Shown here piece by piece: positions 50,739 through 61,784 of a stretch of DNA of 64,000 nt. The DNA comes from Modestobacter sp. VKM Ac-2984 (lineage in GTDB: Bacteria > Actinomycetota > Actinomycetes > Mycobacteriales > Geodermatophilaceae), in assembly GCF_026967985.1 (NCBI RefSeq), contig NZ_JAPVBJ010000007.1, positions 186,001 to 250,000 on the forward strand, in the 5' to 3' direction. Below the pieces are notes generated by a model. It was not told the DNA's origin. It did not search any database and was given only the letters and a program-made list of their open reading frames with translations. The position numbers and the translations under genes were made by a program. The number at the start of each line of letters is the position of its first letter. Position 1 is the stretch's first letter.

Positions 50739-51233
50739 TCAGTGCTGCCGGGGGGTGTCGATGGCGCGCTGCCGGGAGGCCTCGATCTCGGCCTCGGCCT
50801 CGGCGCGCCCGACCCACTCGGCGCCCTCGACCGACTTGCCCGGCTCGAGGTCCTTGTAGGTCTCGAAGAAGTGCTGGATCTCCAGCCGGTCGAACTCCGA
50901 GACGTCGTTGATGTCCTGCAGGTGGGCCATCCGGGGGTCGGTCGCCGGGACGGTGAGGACCTTGTCGTCCCCGCCGGCCTCGTCGGTCATCCGGAACATG
51001 CCGATGGCCCGGCAGGTGATGAGGCACCCGGGGAACGTCGGCTCCTCGAGCAGGACCAGGGCATCGAGTGGGTCACCGTCCATTCCGAGCGTCTCCTCGA
51101 TGTACCCGTAGTCGGCGGGGTACCGGGTCGAGGTGAACAGCATCCGGTCCAGGCGGATGCGTCCGGTGGCGTGGTCCAGCTCGTACTTGTTCCGCTGGCC
51201 CTTGGGGATCTCTACCGTCACGTCGAACTGCAC
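50739..51233 (-). CDS. ppa: Inorganic pyrophosphatase, family I
   Basis: The 164-residue soluble, magnesium-dependent enzyme hydrolyses pyrophosphate to phosphate. It begins [19 protein letters not shown] and carries the active-site patterns [25 protein letters not shown] and the metal-ligand region of the family. I start at the GTG at 51233, matching the usual N-terminus; a longer frame from 51257 adds MVVRHTIG and is less likely. No Shine-Dalgarno sequence is seen and a CACTAT hexamer lies close upstream, so a leaderless message is possible. It diverges from dacB. Confidence 0.95.
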   Translation of the reverse strand: MQFDVTVEIPKGQRNKYELDHATGRIRLDRMLFTSTRYPADYGYIEETLGMDGDPLDALVLLEEPTFPGCLITCRAIGMFRMTDEAGGDDKVLTVPATDPRMAHLQDINDVSEFDRLEIQHFFETYKDLEPGKSVEGAEWVGRAEAEAEIEASRQRAIDTPRQH

Positions 51234-51287
51234 GCCGATAGTGTGGCGTACGACCATCCGTCCCGTCGGCGGAGGTCACTCCAGGGG

Positions 51288-53753
51288 GTGGGGGAGATCT
51301 CGTCGAGTCCGGGTCCGGAGCAGCCGGGGGTGCCTGAGGGCAGCCCCGAGGTGTCGCCCTCGGCGGCTGACGGCGGCGACGGGACGACGCCCGATCCGTC
51401 CGCCCTGGCCGACGCAGCGCCCGCCCCGCGCACCCCGGACGACCCCGCAGGTGTGGCCGCGGGATCCACGGGGCCGGTGGGGGAGCCGAGCGCGGAACCG
51501 GCCGAGCAGGAACACCAGGAGGCCACGGCCCCGGTCGAGCAGGCCGCCGAGCCGTCGGCGCCGGAGGGGGTCATCGAGGAGCCGCTCCCGGAGACGACCG
51601 GCGGGGCAGCCGAGGCGCGCCGCGCCGCCGCGGAGCAGGCAGCCGCCGACCTGGCTGCGGTGAAGAGGTGGGCGGCCGAGCGGGCTGCCGCCGAACGGGC
51701 AGCGGCCGAGGAGGCCGAGCGGGCTGCGGCCGCCCAGGCCGAGCTCGACGAGGCCGACGTCGAGCGTGCCCGGGCCGAGCAGGCTGCCGCCGACCTCGCC
51801 GCGGTCCGGGAGTGGGCGGCCCAGCAGGCCGCCGCGGCGCGGGCCGCCGAGGAACAGGCGGCCGCCGAACGGGCCGCGGCCGATCAGGCAGAGGCGGCCC
51901 GCGTCGAGGCCGAGCGCGCGGCGGTCGCGCGGGCGGAGGCCGACCGCGTGGCGACCGAGCAGGTCGAGGCGGACCGACTGGCGACAGAACGAGCGGCCGC
52001 GGACGAGGCCGACGGGCAGCGGGCCGCCGCCGCCGCGGCGATGGCCGCCGAGCGCGCAGCCATCGAGCAGGAGACGGCCGAGCGGGCCGCGACCGCGCGC
52101 GCCGCCGCCGAACGTGCCGCGGCCGAGGATGCCGAAGCCGAGCGCAGGGCGGTGGCCGAACGGACTGCGGCAGCCGAGCGCGCAGCAGCCGACCGCGCGG
52201 CAGCCGAACGCGCCGACCGGGCACGGGCGCAGGCCGAGCGGGTGGCGAGTCGCCAGGCGGTCGCGGAACACGCTGCCCCTGCCCCTGCCCCTGCCCCTGC
52301 CCCTGCCCCTGCCCCTGCCGCGGCGAGTGCGACCGCGGCCACCTCCGGCTCGCGGCGGGCGGGCTCCAGCACCGGGGGCGGCGGCCGGCGGACGAAGGTC
52401 CTGGTCGCCGCCGTCCTCGCCCTCGTCCTGGTCGCGGCCGGGGTGGTGCTGGCCCTGGACCTGACCGGCGGCGACTCCGCCGTGGCCGTGGACGCCGAGC
52501 AGGTGCCCGACGCCGTCCTGCCCGACCTCACGGAGCCCGGCCCGGTGCTCACCCCGCTCTCCGCCGAGGCGCCGGTGCCCGACCCGGCGGCGCTCGCGGC
52601 CGTGCTGAACCCGTTGCTCGCCTCCCCGGCGTTCGGCAGCGGCCTGTCCGCGCAGGTCGTCGACGTGGCCACCGGGCAGGTGCTCTTCGAGCAGGACGCG
52701 GCCGACCCCGGCACGCCGGCCTCCACCGCGAAGCTGCTCACCGCCCTCGCCGCGCTCACCACCCTGGAGCCCGCCGGCACCCTGACCACGACCGTGGTGG
52801 CCGGCAGCGCCCCGGGGGAGGTCGTCCTGGTCGGCGGGGGCGACCCGACCCTGTCGACGACCGCACCGTCGGTCGACTACCCGGGCGCGGCCACCGTCGC
52901 CGACCTGGCCGCCCAGGTCCAGCAGGCGCTCGGTGGTCAGCCGGTGACCAGCGTCGTCGTCGACAACTCGTTGTTCAGCGGCCCGCTCACCGCCCAGGGC
53001 TGGGGTGCTGATGACGCACCCTCGACCTACGCCGCCCCGGTGACCGCCACCGCCGTCGACGGCGCCCGGCAGGTCCCCGGCCGCACCCCCCGCAGTGGGT
53101 CGCCGGGCACCGACGCCGGTGCCGCCCTGGCCGCGGCGCTGGGCGCCCCGGACGCAGCCGTCAGTCTGGGTGCCGCACCGGCCGGCGCACGCACGCTGGG
53201 CAGCGTCGAGTCAGCGCCGGTCGCCCGGCTGGTCGAGCAGTCGCTCACCGCGTCGGACAACCTGCTGGCCGAGTCGCTGGCCCGGCACGTGGCCATCGCC
53301 CGGGGGCTGCCGGCCACCTTCGAGGGGGCCGCGCAGGCGATCGGTGCCGCGCTGACCGACGCCGGGCTGGACACCACCGGGCTGGCCCTGTCCGACGCCA
53401 GCGGCCTGTCCCGCGACGACCGGGTGCCCGCCCAGCTCCTGGTCGACGTCGTCCAGGTCGCCGCCGACGGCAGCGTCCCCGACGCCGACGTGCTGCTCTC
53501 CGGCCTCCCGGTCGCCGGGTACGACGGCACCCTGATCGACCGGGCCGCCGACGGCCCGGGCAGCCCCGGCGCGGTGCGGGCCAAGACCGGCACGCTGCTG
53601 GGCGTCAACGACCTGGCGGGCACGGTGCAGACCGCCGACGGCCGGCTGCTGGCCTTCGCCGTCCTGGCCGACGGCGCCACCGGGAGCCTGGAGGCGACCG
53701 AGACCGCGCTGGACGTCGTGGCGGCCGCGCTGGCCGGCTGCGGCTGCCGCTGA
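51288..53753 (+). CDS. dacB: D-alanyl-D-alanine carboxypeptidase (PBP4/DacB family) with a long Ala-rich N-terminal region
   Basis: The last 430 residues are a penicillin-binding protein of the S13 family, which trims or cleaves peptidoglycan peptides. It has ASTAKLL (Ser479, SxxK), ASDNLLAE (Ser656, SxN) and AKTGTLLG (Lys766, KTG). A transmembrane segment, VLVAAVLALVLVAAGVVLAL (about 371-392), anchors it with the enzyme outside. The unusual part is the cytoplasmic N-terminus: about 105 acidic, Pro-rich residues, then about 220 residues of AERAAAE-type heptads, probably a long coiled coil, and an (AP)n stretch from a hexanucleotide repeat. The GTG at 51288 is my choice; 51243 is also in frame. 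Confidence 0.88.
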   Translation: MGEISSSPGPEQPGVPEGSPEVSPSAADGGDGTTPDPSALADAAPAPRTPDDPAGVAAGSTGPVGEPSAEPAEQEHQEATAPVEQAAEPSAPEGVIEEPLPETTGGAAEARRAAAEQAAADLAAVKRWAAERAAAERAAAEEAERAAAAQAELDEADVERARAEQAAADLAAVREWAAQQAAAARAAEEQAAAERAAADQAEAARVEAERAAVARAEADRVATEQVEADRLATERAAADEADGQRAAAAAAMAAERAAIEQETAERAATARAAAERAAAEDAEAERRAVAERTAAAERAAADRAAAERADRARAQAERVASRQAVAEHAAPAPAPAPAPAPAPAAASATAATSGSRRAGSSTGGGGRRTKVLVAAVLALVLVAAGVVLALDLTGGDSAVAVDAEQVPDAVLPDLTEPGPVLTPLSAEAPVPDPAALAAVLNPLLASPAFGSGLSAQVVDVATGQVLFEQDAADPGTPASTAKLLTALAALTTLEPAGTLTTTVVAGSAPGEVVLVGGGDPTLSTTAPSVDYPGAATVADLAAQVQQALGGQPVTSVVVDNSLFSGPLTAQGWGADDAPSTYAAPVTATAVDGARQVPGRTPRSGSPGTDAGAALAAALGAPDAAVSLGAAPAGARTLGSVESAPVARLVEQSLTASDNLLAESLARHVAIARGLPATFEGAAQAIGAALTDAGLDTTGLALSDASGLSRDDRVPAQLLVDVVQVAADGSVPDADVLLSGLPVAGYDGTLIDRAADGPGSPGAVRAKTGTLLGVNDLAGTVQTADGRLLAFAVLADGATGSLEATETALDVVAAALAGCGCR
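52275..52316 (+). repeat. Hexanucleotide tandem repeat in dacB
   Basis: Seven exact copies of GCCCCT encode alternating Ala-Pro between the coiled-coil region and the membrane segment. The unit is six bases, so gain or loss changes linker length but not frame. Confidence 0.95.
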
Positions 53754-53793
53754 CGGCGGCCGGCCGCAGGGTGCCGCCGGGTACGGTGAGGCG

Positions 53794-54888
53794 ATGAGCC
53801 GCTCCTCGTCCCTGGTCGACTGGGACCTCGCCGGCCGCACCGCCCGTCGCCTGGTCGGGGCCGGCCCGGAGACCTCCCGGGAGGAGGCCGCGGCCGTCGT
53901 CGCGGAGCTGCACCGCGCGGCCGCGACCGCCGTCGCGCACGTCGAGGCGCTCACCGGGCTGCGCCCCGTCCCCGGCGGCCCGGAGCCCACCGTGGCGGTC
54001 GTCGACCGGCCCGGCTGGATCGACTCGAACACCACGGGCATGGCCGCCCTGCTCGACCCGCTGGCCGACGGGCTGCAGGCGGCGTCGGGCTCGACGCCGG
54101 GGCCGCTGGCCACCGCGATCGGCTCCCGGGCGACCGGAGTGCAGGCCGGTGGCGTGCTGGCCTTCCTCTGCACCCGCGTGCTGGGCCAGTACGAGGTCTT
54201 CGGCAGCGGCGGCCGCCTGCTGCTGGTGGCGCCCAACATCGTCGAGACCGAGCGCCGGCTCGGCGTCGACCCCACGGACTTCCGGCTGTGGGTCTGTCTG
54301 CACGAGGTCACCCACCAGCTGCAGTTCACCGCCGTGCCGTGGCTCCGCGGCCACCTGGAGGCGCAGATCGCGTCCTTCGCCGAGGCGACGGACCTGACCC
54401 CGGACGTGCTGCGCGAGCGGCTCACCGACGTGCTGCGCAGCCTCACCGACGTCGTCCGCGGCCCCGGTGCAGACGACGACGCGCCGCAGGGGCTGATGGC
54501 GCTCATCCGGGACCCCGAGCAGCGCGCCGTGCTGGACCGGGTCACCGCGGTGATGAGCCTGCTCGAGGGGCACGCCGAGTACGTGATGGACGGCGTCGGG
54601 CCGGACGTCGTCCCGTCCGTGCGCACCCTGCGCAAGCGCTTCGCCCAGCGCCGCAAGGGCCGCGGCCCCATCGACCGGGTGCTCCGCCGCCTGCTCGGCC
54701 TGGAGCAGAAGATGCAGCAGTACGCCGATGGCCGGGTGTTCGTGGCCGGGGTCGTCGAGCTGGTCGGCATGGACGGGTTCAACCAGGTCTGGGCCGGCCC
54801 GGAGAACCTGCCGTACAAGGACGAGCTGACCGAGCCCGCGCGCTGGGTGAAGCGGGTGCTGGAGACCCGGCCGGCCTTCCCGGCCTGA
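53794..54888 (+). CDS. Zinc-dependent metalloprotease-like protein (DUF2342, zincin_2)
   Basis: The 364-residue actinobacterial protein has the zinc-binding motif HEVTH in [20 protein letters not shown] and a downstream [13 protein letters not shown] that supplies a third ligand. It has no signal peptide and is thus cytoplasmic. It is the DUF2342 family, sometimes labelled coenzyme F420 biosynthesis associated. Its conserved position between dacB and tilS matches mycobacteria (Rv3626c). No substrate is known. Confidence 0.9.
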   Translation: MSRSSSLVDWDLAGRTARRLVGAGPETSREEAAAVVAELHRAAATAVAHVEALTGLRPVPGGPEPTVAVVDRPGWIDSNTTGMAALLDPLADGLQAASGSTPGPLATAIGSRATGVQAGGVLAFLCTRVLGQYEVFGSGGRLLLVAPNIVETERRLGVDPTDFRLWVCLHEVTHQLQFTAVPWLRGHLEAQIASFAEATDLTPDVLRERLTDVLRSLTDVVRGPGADDDAPQGLMALIRDPEQRAVLDRVTAVMSLLEGHAEYVMDGVGPDVVPSVRTLRKRFAQRRKGRGPIDRVLRRLLGLEQKMQQYADGRVFVAGVVELVGMDGFNQVWAGPENLPYKDELTEPARWVKRVLETRPAFPA

Positions 54889-54911
54889 GCCGGCGCGCCC
54901 CGACACCCCCG

Positions 54912-55946
54912 ATGGTCGGACCCGACCCCGCCGTCGCGGCGCTGCGCAGCGCGGTGCGCCCGGGGCTGCGGGCGGGCACGGGCCCGGTGCTCGCCGCCTG
55001 CAGCGGGGGAGCGGACTCCGTGGCGCTGGCCGCCGCGCTGGCCTTCGAGGCGCCCCGCGCCGGCCGCCCGGTCGGCGGGGTCACCGTGGACCACGGGCTG
55101 CAGCCAGGGTCGGCCGAGCAGGCCGACCGCACCGCCGGCCTGCTCCGCGCCCTCGGGCTCTCCCCGGTGCTGGTGCTGCGGGTCGACGTCGGTGCCGAGG
55201 GCGGGCCCGAGGGCGCGGCCCGGGCGGCCCGCGCGGCGGCGCTGGCCGGGGCGGCGGACGAGCACGGGGCGGCGGTCGCGCTGGGCCACACCCTGGACGA
55301 CCAGGCCGAGACCGTCCTGCTCGGGCTGGCCCGCGGCTCCGGACCGCGCTCGGTCGCCGGCATGGTCGAGCACCGCCTGCCGTTCTGGCGCCCGCTGCTC
55401 GACGTCCGGCGGGCGACCACCCGGGCCGCCTGCGCGGCGCAGCAGCTGCCGGTGTGGGACGACCCCTGGAACAGCGACCCCGCCTACACCCGCGTCCGCC
55501 TGCGCGCCGAGGTGCTGCCGCTGCTGGAGGAGGTGCTCGGCGGGGGTGTCGCGGCTGCCCTCGGCCGGACCGCGGCGATGGTGCGGGAGGACCTGGACAC
55601 CCTGGACGCGCTGGCCGAGGTCGAGCTGGCGGCGCTGGCCGGCCCGGACGGCGACCTGCCCGCCGCCCCGCTGGCCGAGCTGCCCCCGGCCCTGCGACGC
55701 CGGGTGCTGCGCGGCTGGCTCCGTCGCGCCCGGGTGCCCGACCTGCAGGGCGTGCACCTGTCGGCGGTCGACGCGCTCCTCACCCGGTGGAGGGGTCAGG
55801 GGCGGGTGGACCTCCCCGGTGGTGCGGGAGTGCTCCGTGCGTCTGGCAGGCTGACCGTGCAGCCCGGCGGTCCCCCCGGTCGCGGGACCGGTCCGCGCCC
55901 GGCTGCACCAGATGTCGTCCCCCCAGAGGAGCCCAGACCGTCGTGA
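54912..55946 (+). CDS. tilS: tRNA(Ile)-lysidine synthetase
   Basis: The 344-residue ATP-dependent enzyme converts C34 of tRNA-Ile (CAU) to lysidine so that it reads AUA. The PP-loop is [17 protein letters not shown], followed by [11 protein letters not shown] and [20 protein letters not shown]. The [15 protein letters not shown] segment confirms the family. The C-terminal tail (about 25 residues) is Pro/Gly-rich. The stop overlaps the hpt start by 4 bases. Gene order tilS-hpt-ftsH is widely conserved. Confidence 0.94.
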   Translation: MVGPDPAVAALRSAVRPGLRAGTGPVLAACSGGADSVALAAALAFEAPRAGRPVGGVTVDHGLQPGSAEQADRTAGLLRALGLSPVLVLRVDVGAEGGPEGAARAARAAALAGAADEHGAAVALGHTLDDQAETVLLGLARGSGPRSVAGMVEHRLPFWRPLLDVRRATTRAACAAQQLPVWDDPWNSDPAYTRVRLRAEVLPLLEEVLGGGVAAALGRTAAMVREDLDTLDALAEVELAALAGPDGDLPAAPLAELPPALRRRVLRGWLRRARVPDLQGVHLSAVDALLTRWRGQGRVDLPGGAGVLRASGRLTVQPGGPPGRGTGPRPAAPDVVPPEEPRPS

Positions 55947-56533
55947 GCGAGCCCGCCATCCCCGCAGCCGGCCCGTTGGGCCCGGACCACGGCTACGGCC
56001 CGGACATCGACCACGTGCTGCTGTCCGAGGAGCAGATCCAGGGCAAGATCGCGGAGCTGGCCGCGCAGATCGCCCACGACTACGCCGGCCGCGAGGTGCT
56101 GCTGGTCGGCGTCCTCAAGGGCGCGGTGCTGTTCATGTCCGACTTCGCCCGGGCGCTGCAGCTGCCGACCCAGATGGAGTTCATGGCGGTCTCCTCCTAC
56201 GGCAGCGCCACCAGCTCCTCCGGCGTGGTGCGGATCCTGAAGGACCTGGACCGAGACATCGCCGACAAGCACGTGCTGGTGCTCGAGGACATCATCGACT
56301 CCGGGCTCACCCTGTCCTGGCTGCTGAAGAACCTGGGCAGCCGGCGACCGGCGTCCCTGGAGGTCTGCACGCTGCTGCGCAAGCCGGACGCGGTGAAGGT
56401 CGACGTCCCGGTGCGCTACATCGGCTTCGACATCCCGAACGAGTTCGTCGTCGGCTACGGGCTGGACTACGCCGAGCGGTACCGCGACCTGCCCTACATC
56501 GCCACGCTCAAGCCCGAGGTCTACTCGAGCTGA
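55943..56533 (+). CDS. hpt: Hypoxanthine phosphoribosyltransferase
   Basis: The 196-residue purine salvage enzyme makes IMP (and GMP) from hypoxanthine (guanine) and PRPP. It has the flexible-loop region [18 protein letters not shown], the PRPP motif [18 protein letters not shown] and the base-recognition segment [20 protein letters not shown]. The GTG at 55943 overlaps the tilS stop and has AGAGGAG upstream within tilS. A structured terminator follows. Confidence 0.95.
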   Translation: MSEPAIPAAGPLGPDHGYGPDIDHVLLSEEQIQGKIAELAAQIAHDYAGREVLLVGVLKGAVLFMSDFARALQLPTQMEFMAVSSYGSATSSSGVVRILKDLDRDIADKHVLVLEDIIDSGLTLSWLLKNLGSRRPASLEVCTLLRKPDAVKVDVPVRYIGFDIPNEFVVGYGLDYAERYRDLPYIATLKPEVYSS

Positions 56534-56538
56534 CGGCG

Positions 56539-56590
56539 GGCCCGCTGCCCCCACCGCACGCGGCCCCGCGGCGGGGCCCGGCAGCGGGCC
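56539..56590. terminator. Structured terminator after hpt
   Basis: An outer 11-bp stem, GGCCCGCTGCC (56539-56549) with 56580-56590, encloses an inner hairpin, GGCCCCG (56562-56568) with CGGGGCC (56572-56578). It separates hpt from the ftsH promoter region. Confidence 0.65.
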
Positions 56591-56764
56591 GCATCCAGCT
56601 CCCCGTCAGCTCGCGACCAGCAGGGACACAGGTCCTGCGGTGTACCTTTGTCCCAACGACGTCGCCCCGCGGCGGGGCGTCCCCCAGGGTCGCGGGCGGC
56701 GTCCAGCGACGATCAGGAGGGTCGACGGGCAAGCCGGGTCCACCCCGGCGCCCGGCCACGGTGT

Positions 56765-58761
<1,997 letters not shown>

Positions 58762-58765
<4 letters not shown>

Positions 58766-59502
58766 GCGACGCGGTCGGGGGCGTGGCCCCCGGCGGCGTG
58801 GCACCGAACGGAGCCGCAGCCGGTGGCGCGGTGCCCCCCGGGGACGACGGGCACGGCATCGTCCAGCGTGCACCGGTGGACGGCGTCGGCCTGGACCCCC
58901 GGACCGGCGACCCGGTGGCCGACCTGCCCGACGGGCGGGTCGACACGGCCCGGATCGAGGCCGCCGTCCGAGAGATCCTGATCGCGATCGGGGAGGACCC
59001 GGACCGGTCCGGTCTGGTGGACACGCCGGCGCGGGTGGCGCGGGCCTACGGAGAGACGTTCGCCGGCCTGGCCCAGGACCCCTTCGACGTCCTGGCGACG
59101 ACGTTCGACGAGGACCACGACGAGCTCGTGCTGGTCAAGGACATCCCGATGTACTCGACCTGCGAGCACCACCTGGTGCCGTTCCACGGGCGGGCGCACG
59201 TCGGCTACATCCCCGGCAGCGACGGACGGGTCACCGGGCTGTCCAAGCTCGCCCGGCTGGTCGAGGTGTACGCCCGGCGGCCGCAGGTGCAGGAGCGGAT
59301 GACCCGGCAGATCGCCGACTCGCTGTTCGAGGTGCTCAAGCCCCAGGGCGTGATCGTGGTCGTGGAGGCCGAGCACCTCTGCATGGCGATGCGCGGCGTT
59401 CGCAAGCCCGGCTCGTCCACGATCACCTCTGCGGTCCGCGGCATCTTCCGGGAGAACCCGGCGACCCGCAGCGAGGCGATGAGCCTCATCCTGCAGCGGT
59501 GA
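58762..59502 (+). CDS. folE: GTP cyclohydrolase I
   Basis: The 246-residue enzyme catalyses the first step of folate synthesis, GTP to dihydroneopterin triphosphate. The zinc site is [20 protein letters not shown] with the later Cys in [34 protein letters not shown] marks the family N-terminus. Compared with the usual length it carries about 60 extra residues at the start, rich in Gly, Ala, Pro and Val. They could be real or reflect a later true start; no better ribosome binding site is seen. It overlaps ftsH by 4 bases and precedes folP by 7 bases. Confidence 0.95.
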
Positions 59503-59509
59503 CCGCGCA

Positions 59510-60370
59510 GTGAGCGCCGTGCTCCTGCCCCGCCCGGGCCGGTGCCTGGTGATGGGCGTCCTGAACGTCACGCCGGACTCCTTCTCCGACGGCGGGTGCT
59601 ACGCCGACGCCGGCGCCGCGATCGCCCACGGGCTCCAGATGCACGCCGCCGGCGCGGACTACGTCGACGTCGGTGGGGAGTCGACCCGGCCGGGCGCCGA
59701 CCGGGTCGACGCGGCCGAGGAGTGCCGGCGGGTCGTGCCGGTGGTCCGGGAGCTGGCCGCCGCGGGCGTGCGGGTCAGCGTGGACACCACCCGCGCCGAG
59801 GTCGCCGTCGCCGCCCTGGCGGCCGGCGCGGTGCTGGTCAACGACGTCAGCGGCGGTCTGGCCGACGAGGGCATGGCCCGGTTGGTGGCCGAGGCCGGGG
59901 TGCCCTGGGTGCTGATGCACTGGCGCGGGCACAGCCGGGAGATGTACGCGGCGGCGCGCTACGGCGACGTGGTCACCGAGGTCGGCGCGGAGCTGACCGC
60001 CCGGGTCGAGGACGTCGTCGCCGCCGGCGTCGACCCCGCCCAGCTGGTGCTGGACCCGGGGCTGGGGTTCGCCAAGAACGCCGAGCACAACTGGGCGTTG
60101 CTGGCGGGGCTGGACCGGCTGGTCGCGCTCGGGCTGCCGGTGCTGGTCGGGGCCTCGCGCAAGACGTTCCTGGGCCGGCTGCTGGCCGGTCCCGGAGGCG
60201 AGCTCCGTCCGGTCGAGGGCCGGGAGGCGGCGACCGTGGCGATCTCGGTGCTGGCCGCGCAGGCCGGTGCCTGGGGTGTGCGGGTGCACGACCCCGTGCA
60301 GTCGCTGGACGCGATCGCCACCCTGGCCGCCGTGCGGGCGGCCCCCAGCACAGGAGGAACCCGTGGCTGA
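59510..60370 (+). CDS. folP: Dihydropteroate synthase
   Basis: The 286-residue TIM-barrel enzyme joins p-aminobenzoate to dihydropterin pyrophosphate and is the sulfonamide target. It has the start VMGVLNVTPDSFSDGG, VDVGGESTRPGADRV, VLVNDVSGGLAD, LDPGLGFAKNAEHNW and VLVGASRKTFLG. All loop motifs are normal. The GTG at 59510 lies 7 bases after folE, and the end overlaps folB by 8 bases. Confidence 0.96.
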   Translation: MSAVLLPRPGRCLVMGVLNVTPDSFSDGGCYADAGAAIAHGLQMHAAGADYVDVGGESTRPGADRVDAAEECRRVVPVVRELAAAGVRVSVDTTRAEVAVAALAAGAVLVNDVSGGLADEGMARLVAEAGVPWVLMHWRGHSREMYAAARYGDVVTEVGAELTARVEDVVAAGVDPAQLVLDPGLGFAKNAEHNWALLAGLDRLVALGLPVLVGASRKTFLGRLLAGPGGELRPVEGREAATVAISVLAAQAGAWGVRVHDPVQSLDAIATLAAVRAAPSTGGTRG

Positions 60371-60734
60371 CCGGACGCCGGACCGCATCACGGTGCACGG
60401 CCTGACCGGGCACGGCTTCCACGGCGTGTACCCGGCCGAGCGGGAGAACGGCCAGACCTTCCGGGTCGACGCGGTGCTCGAGCTGGACACCGCCCCGGCG
60501 GCCGCGGACGACGACCTGACCAAGACCGTCCACTACGGCGAGCTGGCCCAGCAGTTGCACGCCGTGCTGGTCGGCGAGCCGGTGGACCTGCTGGAGACGC
60601 TGGCCCAGCGGCTGGCCGACGTGTGCCTGGCGTACCCGGTGGTGGACGCGGTGGAGATCACCGTGCACAAGCCGGAGGTCGACCTGGGCGTGCCGGCCCA
60701 CGACGTCACGGTCGCGATCCGGCGCGCGCGCTGA
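60363..60734 (+). CDS. folB: Dihydroneopterin aldolase
   Basis: The 123-residue T-fold enzyme converts dihydroneopterin to hydroxymethyl-dihydropterin. The family start RITVHGLTGHGFHGVYPAER, the catalytic-site strand TVHYGELAQQL and VEITVHKPEVDLGVPAHDV are clear. The GTG at 60363 has AGGAGGAACCC upstream and starts inside the end of folP. The stop shares its A with the folK ATG. Confidence 0.95.
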   Translation: MADRTPDRITVHGLTGHGFHGVYPAERENGQTFRVDAVLELDTAPAAADDDLTKTVHYGELAQQLHAVLVGEPVDLLETLAQRLADVCLAYPVVDAVEITVHKPEVDLGVPAHDVTVAIRRAR

Positions 60735-61237
60735 TGAGCCGGGCCGTCCTCTCCCTCGGCGGGAACCTCGGCGACCGGGCCGGCACCCTGCGGCAGGCAC
60801 TGGTCACGCTGAAGGAGCACGGCCTGGTGGCCCGGTCGACGCTGTACGAGACGCCCCCGTGGGGGCCGGTCGAGCAGCCGCCCTACCTGAACGCGGTCGC
60901 CGTCGTCCGGGGTGAGCGGGACGCCGCCGGCTGGCTCGCCCTCGCCCACCAGCTCGAGCAGGCTGCCGGTCGCACCCGGGACGTCCGCTGGGGAGCCCGC
61001 ACCCTGGACGTCGACGTCGTCACCGTCACCGCGGACGACGGGACGCCGGTGGTCTCGGCCGACCCGGCGCTGACCCTGCCGCACCCCCGGGCCGCGGAGC
61101 GGGCGTTCGTGCTCGTCCCGTGGCTGGCGCTGGACCCCGCGGCGACCCTGCCCGGGCACGGTCGGGTGGCCGACCTGGTGGCGGCGCTCGCGGCCGACGA
61201 GGTGGCCGCGGTCGTCCGCTGGGAGCAGCTGGCGTGA
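60734..61237 (+). CDS. folK: 6-hydroxymethyl-7,8-dihydropterin pyrophosphokinase
   Basis: The 167-residue HPPK activates hydroxymethyl-dihydropterin for FolP. It has AVLSLGGNLGDRAGTLRQAL, LYETPPWGPVEQPPYLNAV, the GARTLDVDVV metal-binding segment and LPHPRAAERAFVLVPW. All are normal for the family. It is coupled to folB (one-base overlap) and to the DUF3180 gene (4-base overlap). Confidence 0.96.
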   Translation: MSRAVLSLGGNLGDRAGTLRQALVTLKEHGLVARSTLYETPPWGPVEQPPYLNAVAVVRGERDAAGWLALAHQLEQAAGRTRDVRWGARTLDVDVVTVTADDGTPVVSADPALTLPHPRAAERAFVLVPWLALDPAATLPGHGRVADLVAALAADEVAAVVRWEQLA

Positions 61238-61734
61238 CCTCCGTCCGCCGCCGGGACCTGGTGGCCCTCGCGGTCGGCCTGGCGTTGGCCAGCTGGCTGT
61301 TGGTCCGCGCCGGTTACGGCTCGCTGCCGCAGCTGCAGTGGTGGCTGCCGGTGCCGCTGGGCGTGCTCGCGGTCGCCGAGCTGCTCGGCGCCCGGGCGCT
61401 GGCGGCCCGGCTGTCCGCGCAGCGGGACCGCCGCCCGTCGCCGGGCCGGACACCGGGCGCCACCCGGCCGGTCGAGCCGATGCTGGTGGCCCGGGTGGCG
61501 GTGCTCGCCCAGGCCAGCGCCTACGTCGGCGCAGTGCTCACCGGCTGCTGGGCGGGGCTGCTGCTGCACACGGTGCCGCAGCTGGGCCGGCTGTCCGCGG
61601 CCACCGCCGACACCGTCACCGGCATCCTCGGCGTCGTCTTCGCCGCCGGGCTCACCGGTGCGGCGCTGTGGCTGGAGCACGTCTGCAAGATCCCGCCCGA
61701 CGAGGACGACGCCGCCCCCACCGCCCGCGCCTGA
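61234..61734 (+). CDS. DUF3180 family membrane protein
   Basis: The 166-residue protein has four predicted transmembrane helices: LVALAVGLALASWLLVRAGY, LPVPLGVLAVAELLGARAL, LAQASAYVGAVLTGCWAGLLL and TGILGVVFAAGLTGAALWLEH. A basic loop lies in the middle and the tail is acidic. It follows folK in many actinobacteria (Rv3605c in M. tuberculosis). Function is unknown. It ends the ftsH-fol unit at a very strong terminator. Confidence 0.88.
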   Translation: MTSVRRRDLVALAVGLALASWLLVRAGYGSLPQLQWWLPVPLGVLAVAELLGARALAARLSAQRDRRPSPGRTPGATRPVEPMLVARVAVLAQASAYVGAVLTGCWAGLLLHTVPQLGRLSAATADTVTGILGVVFAAGLTGAALWLEHVCKIPPDEDDAAPTARA

Positions 61735-61778
61735 GGCGGTCCGGACGGGCGGGAGGTCTCCCGCCCGTCCGGACCGCC
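61735..61778. terminator. Strong bidirectional terminator
   Basis: A perfect 20-bp stem (61735-61754 with 61759-61778) has the 4-base loop GGTC. It begins at the base after the DUF3180 stop and ends 6 bases before the stop of the convergent substrate-binding protein gene. Confidence 0.9.
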
Positions 61779-61784
61779 GGCGGG

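Noticed and set aside
50536-51027. Minus-strand frame ending in SESNRRPSHYE over the tRNA-Thr gene
   Set aside because: This peptide is the well-known translation artefact of the antisense of a tRNA gene; the rest is antisense to non-coding DNA and out of frame with ppa.
52275-52316. Phase-variable repeat switching dacB on and off
   Set aside because: The unit is six bases, so copy-number changes keep the reading frame; only linker length could vary.
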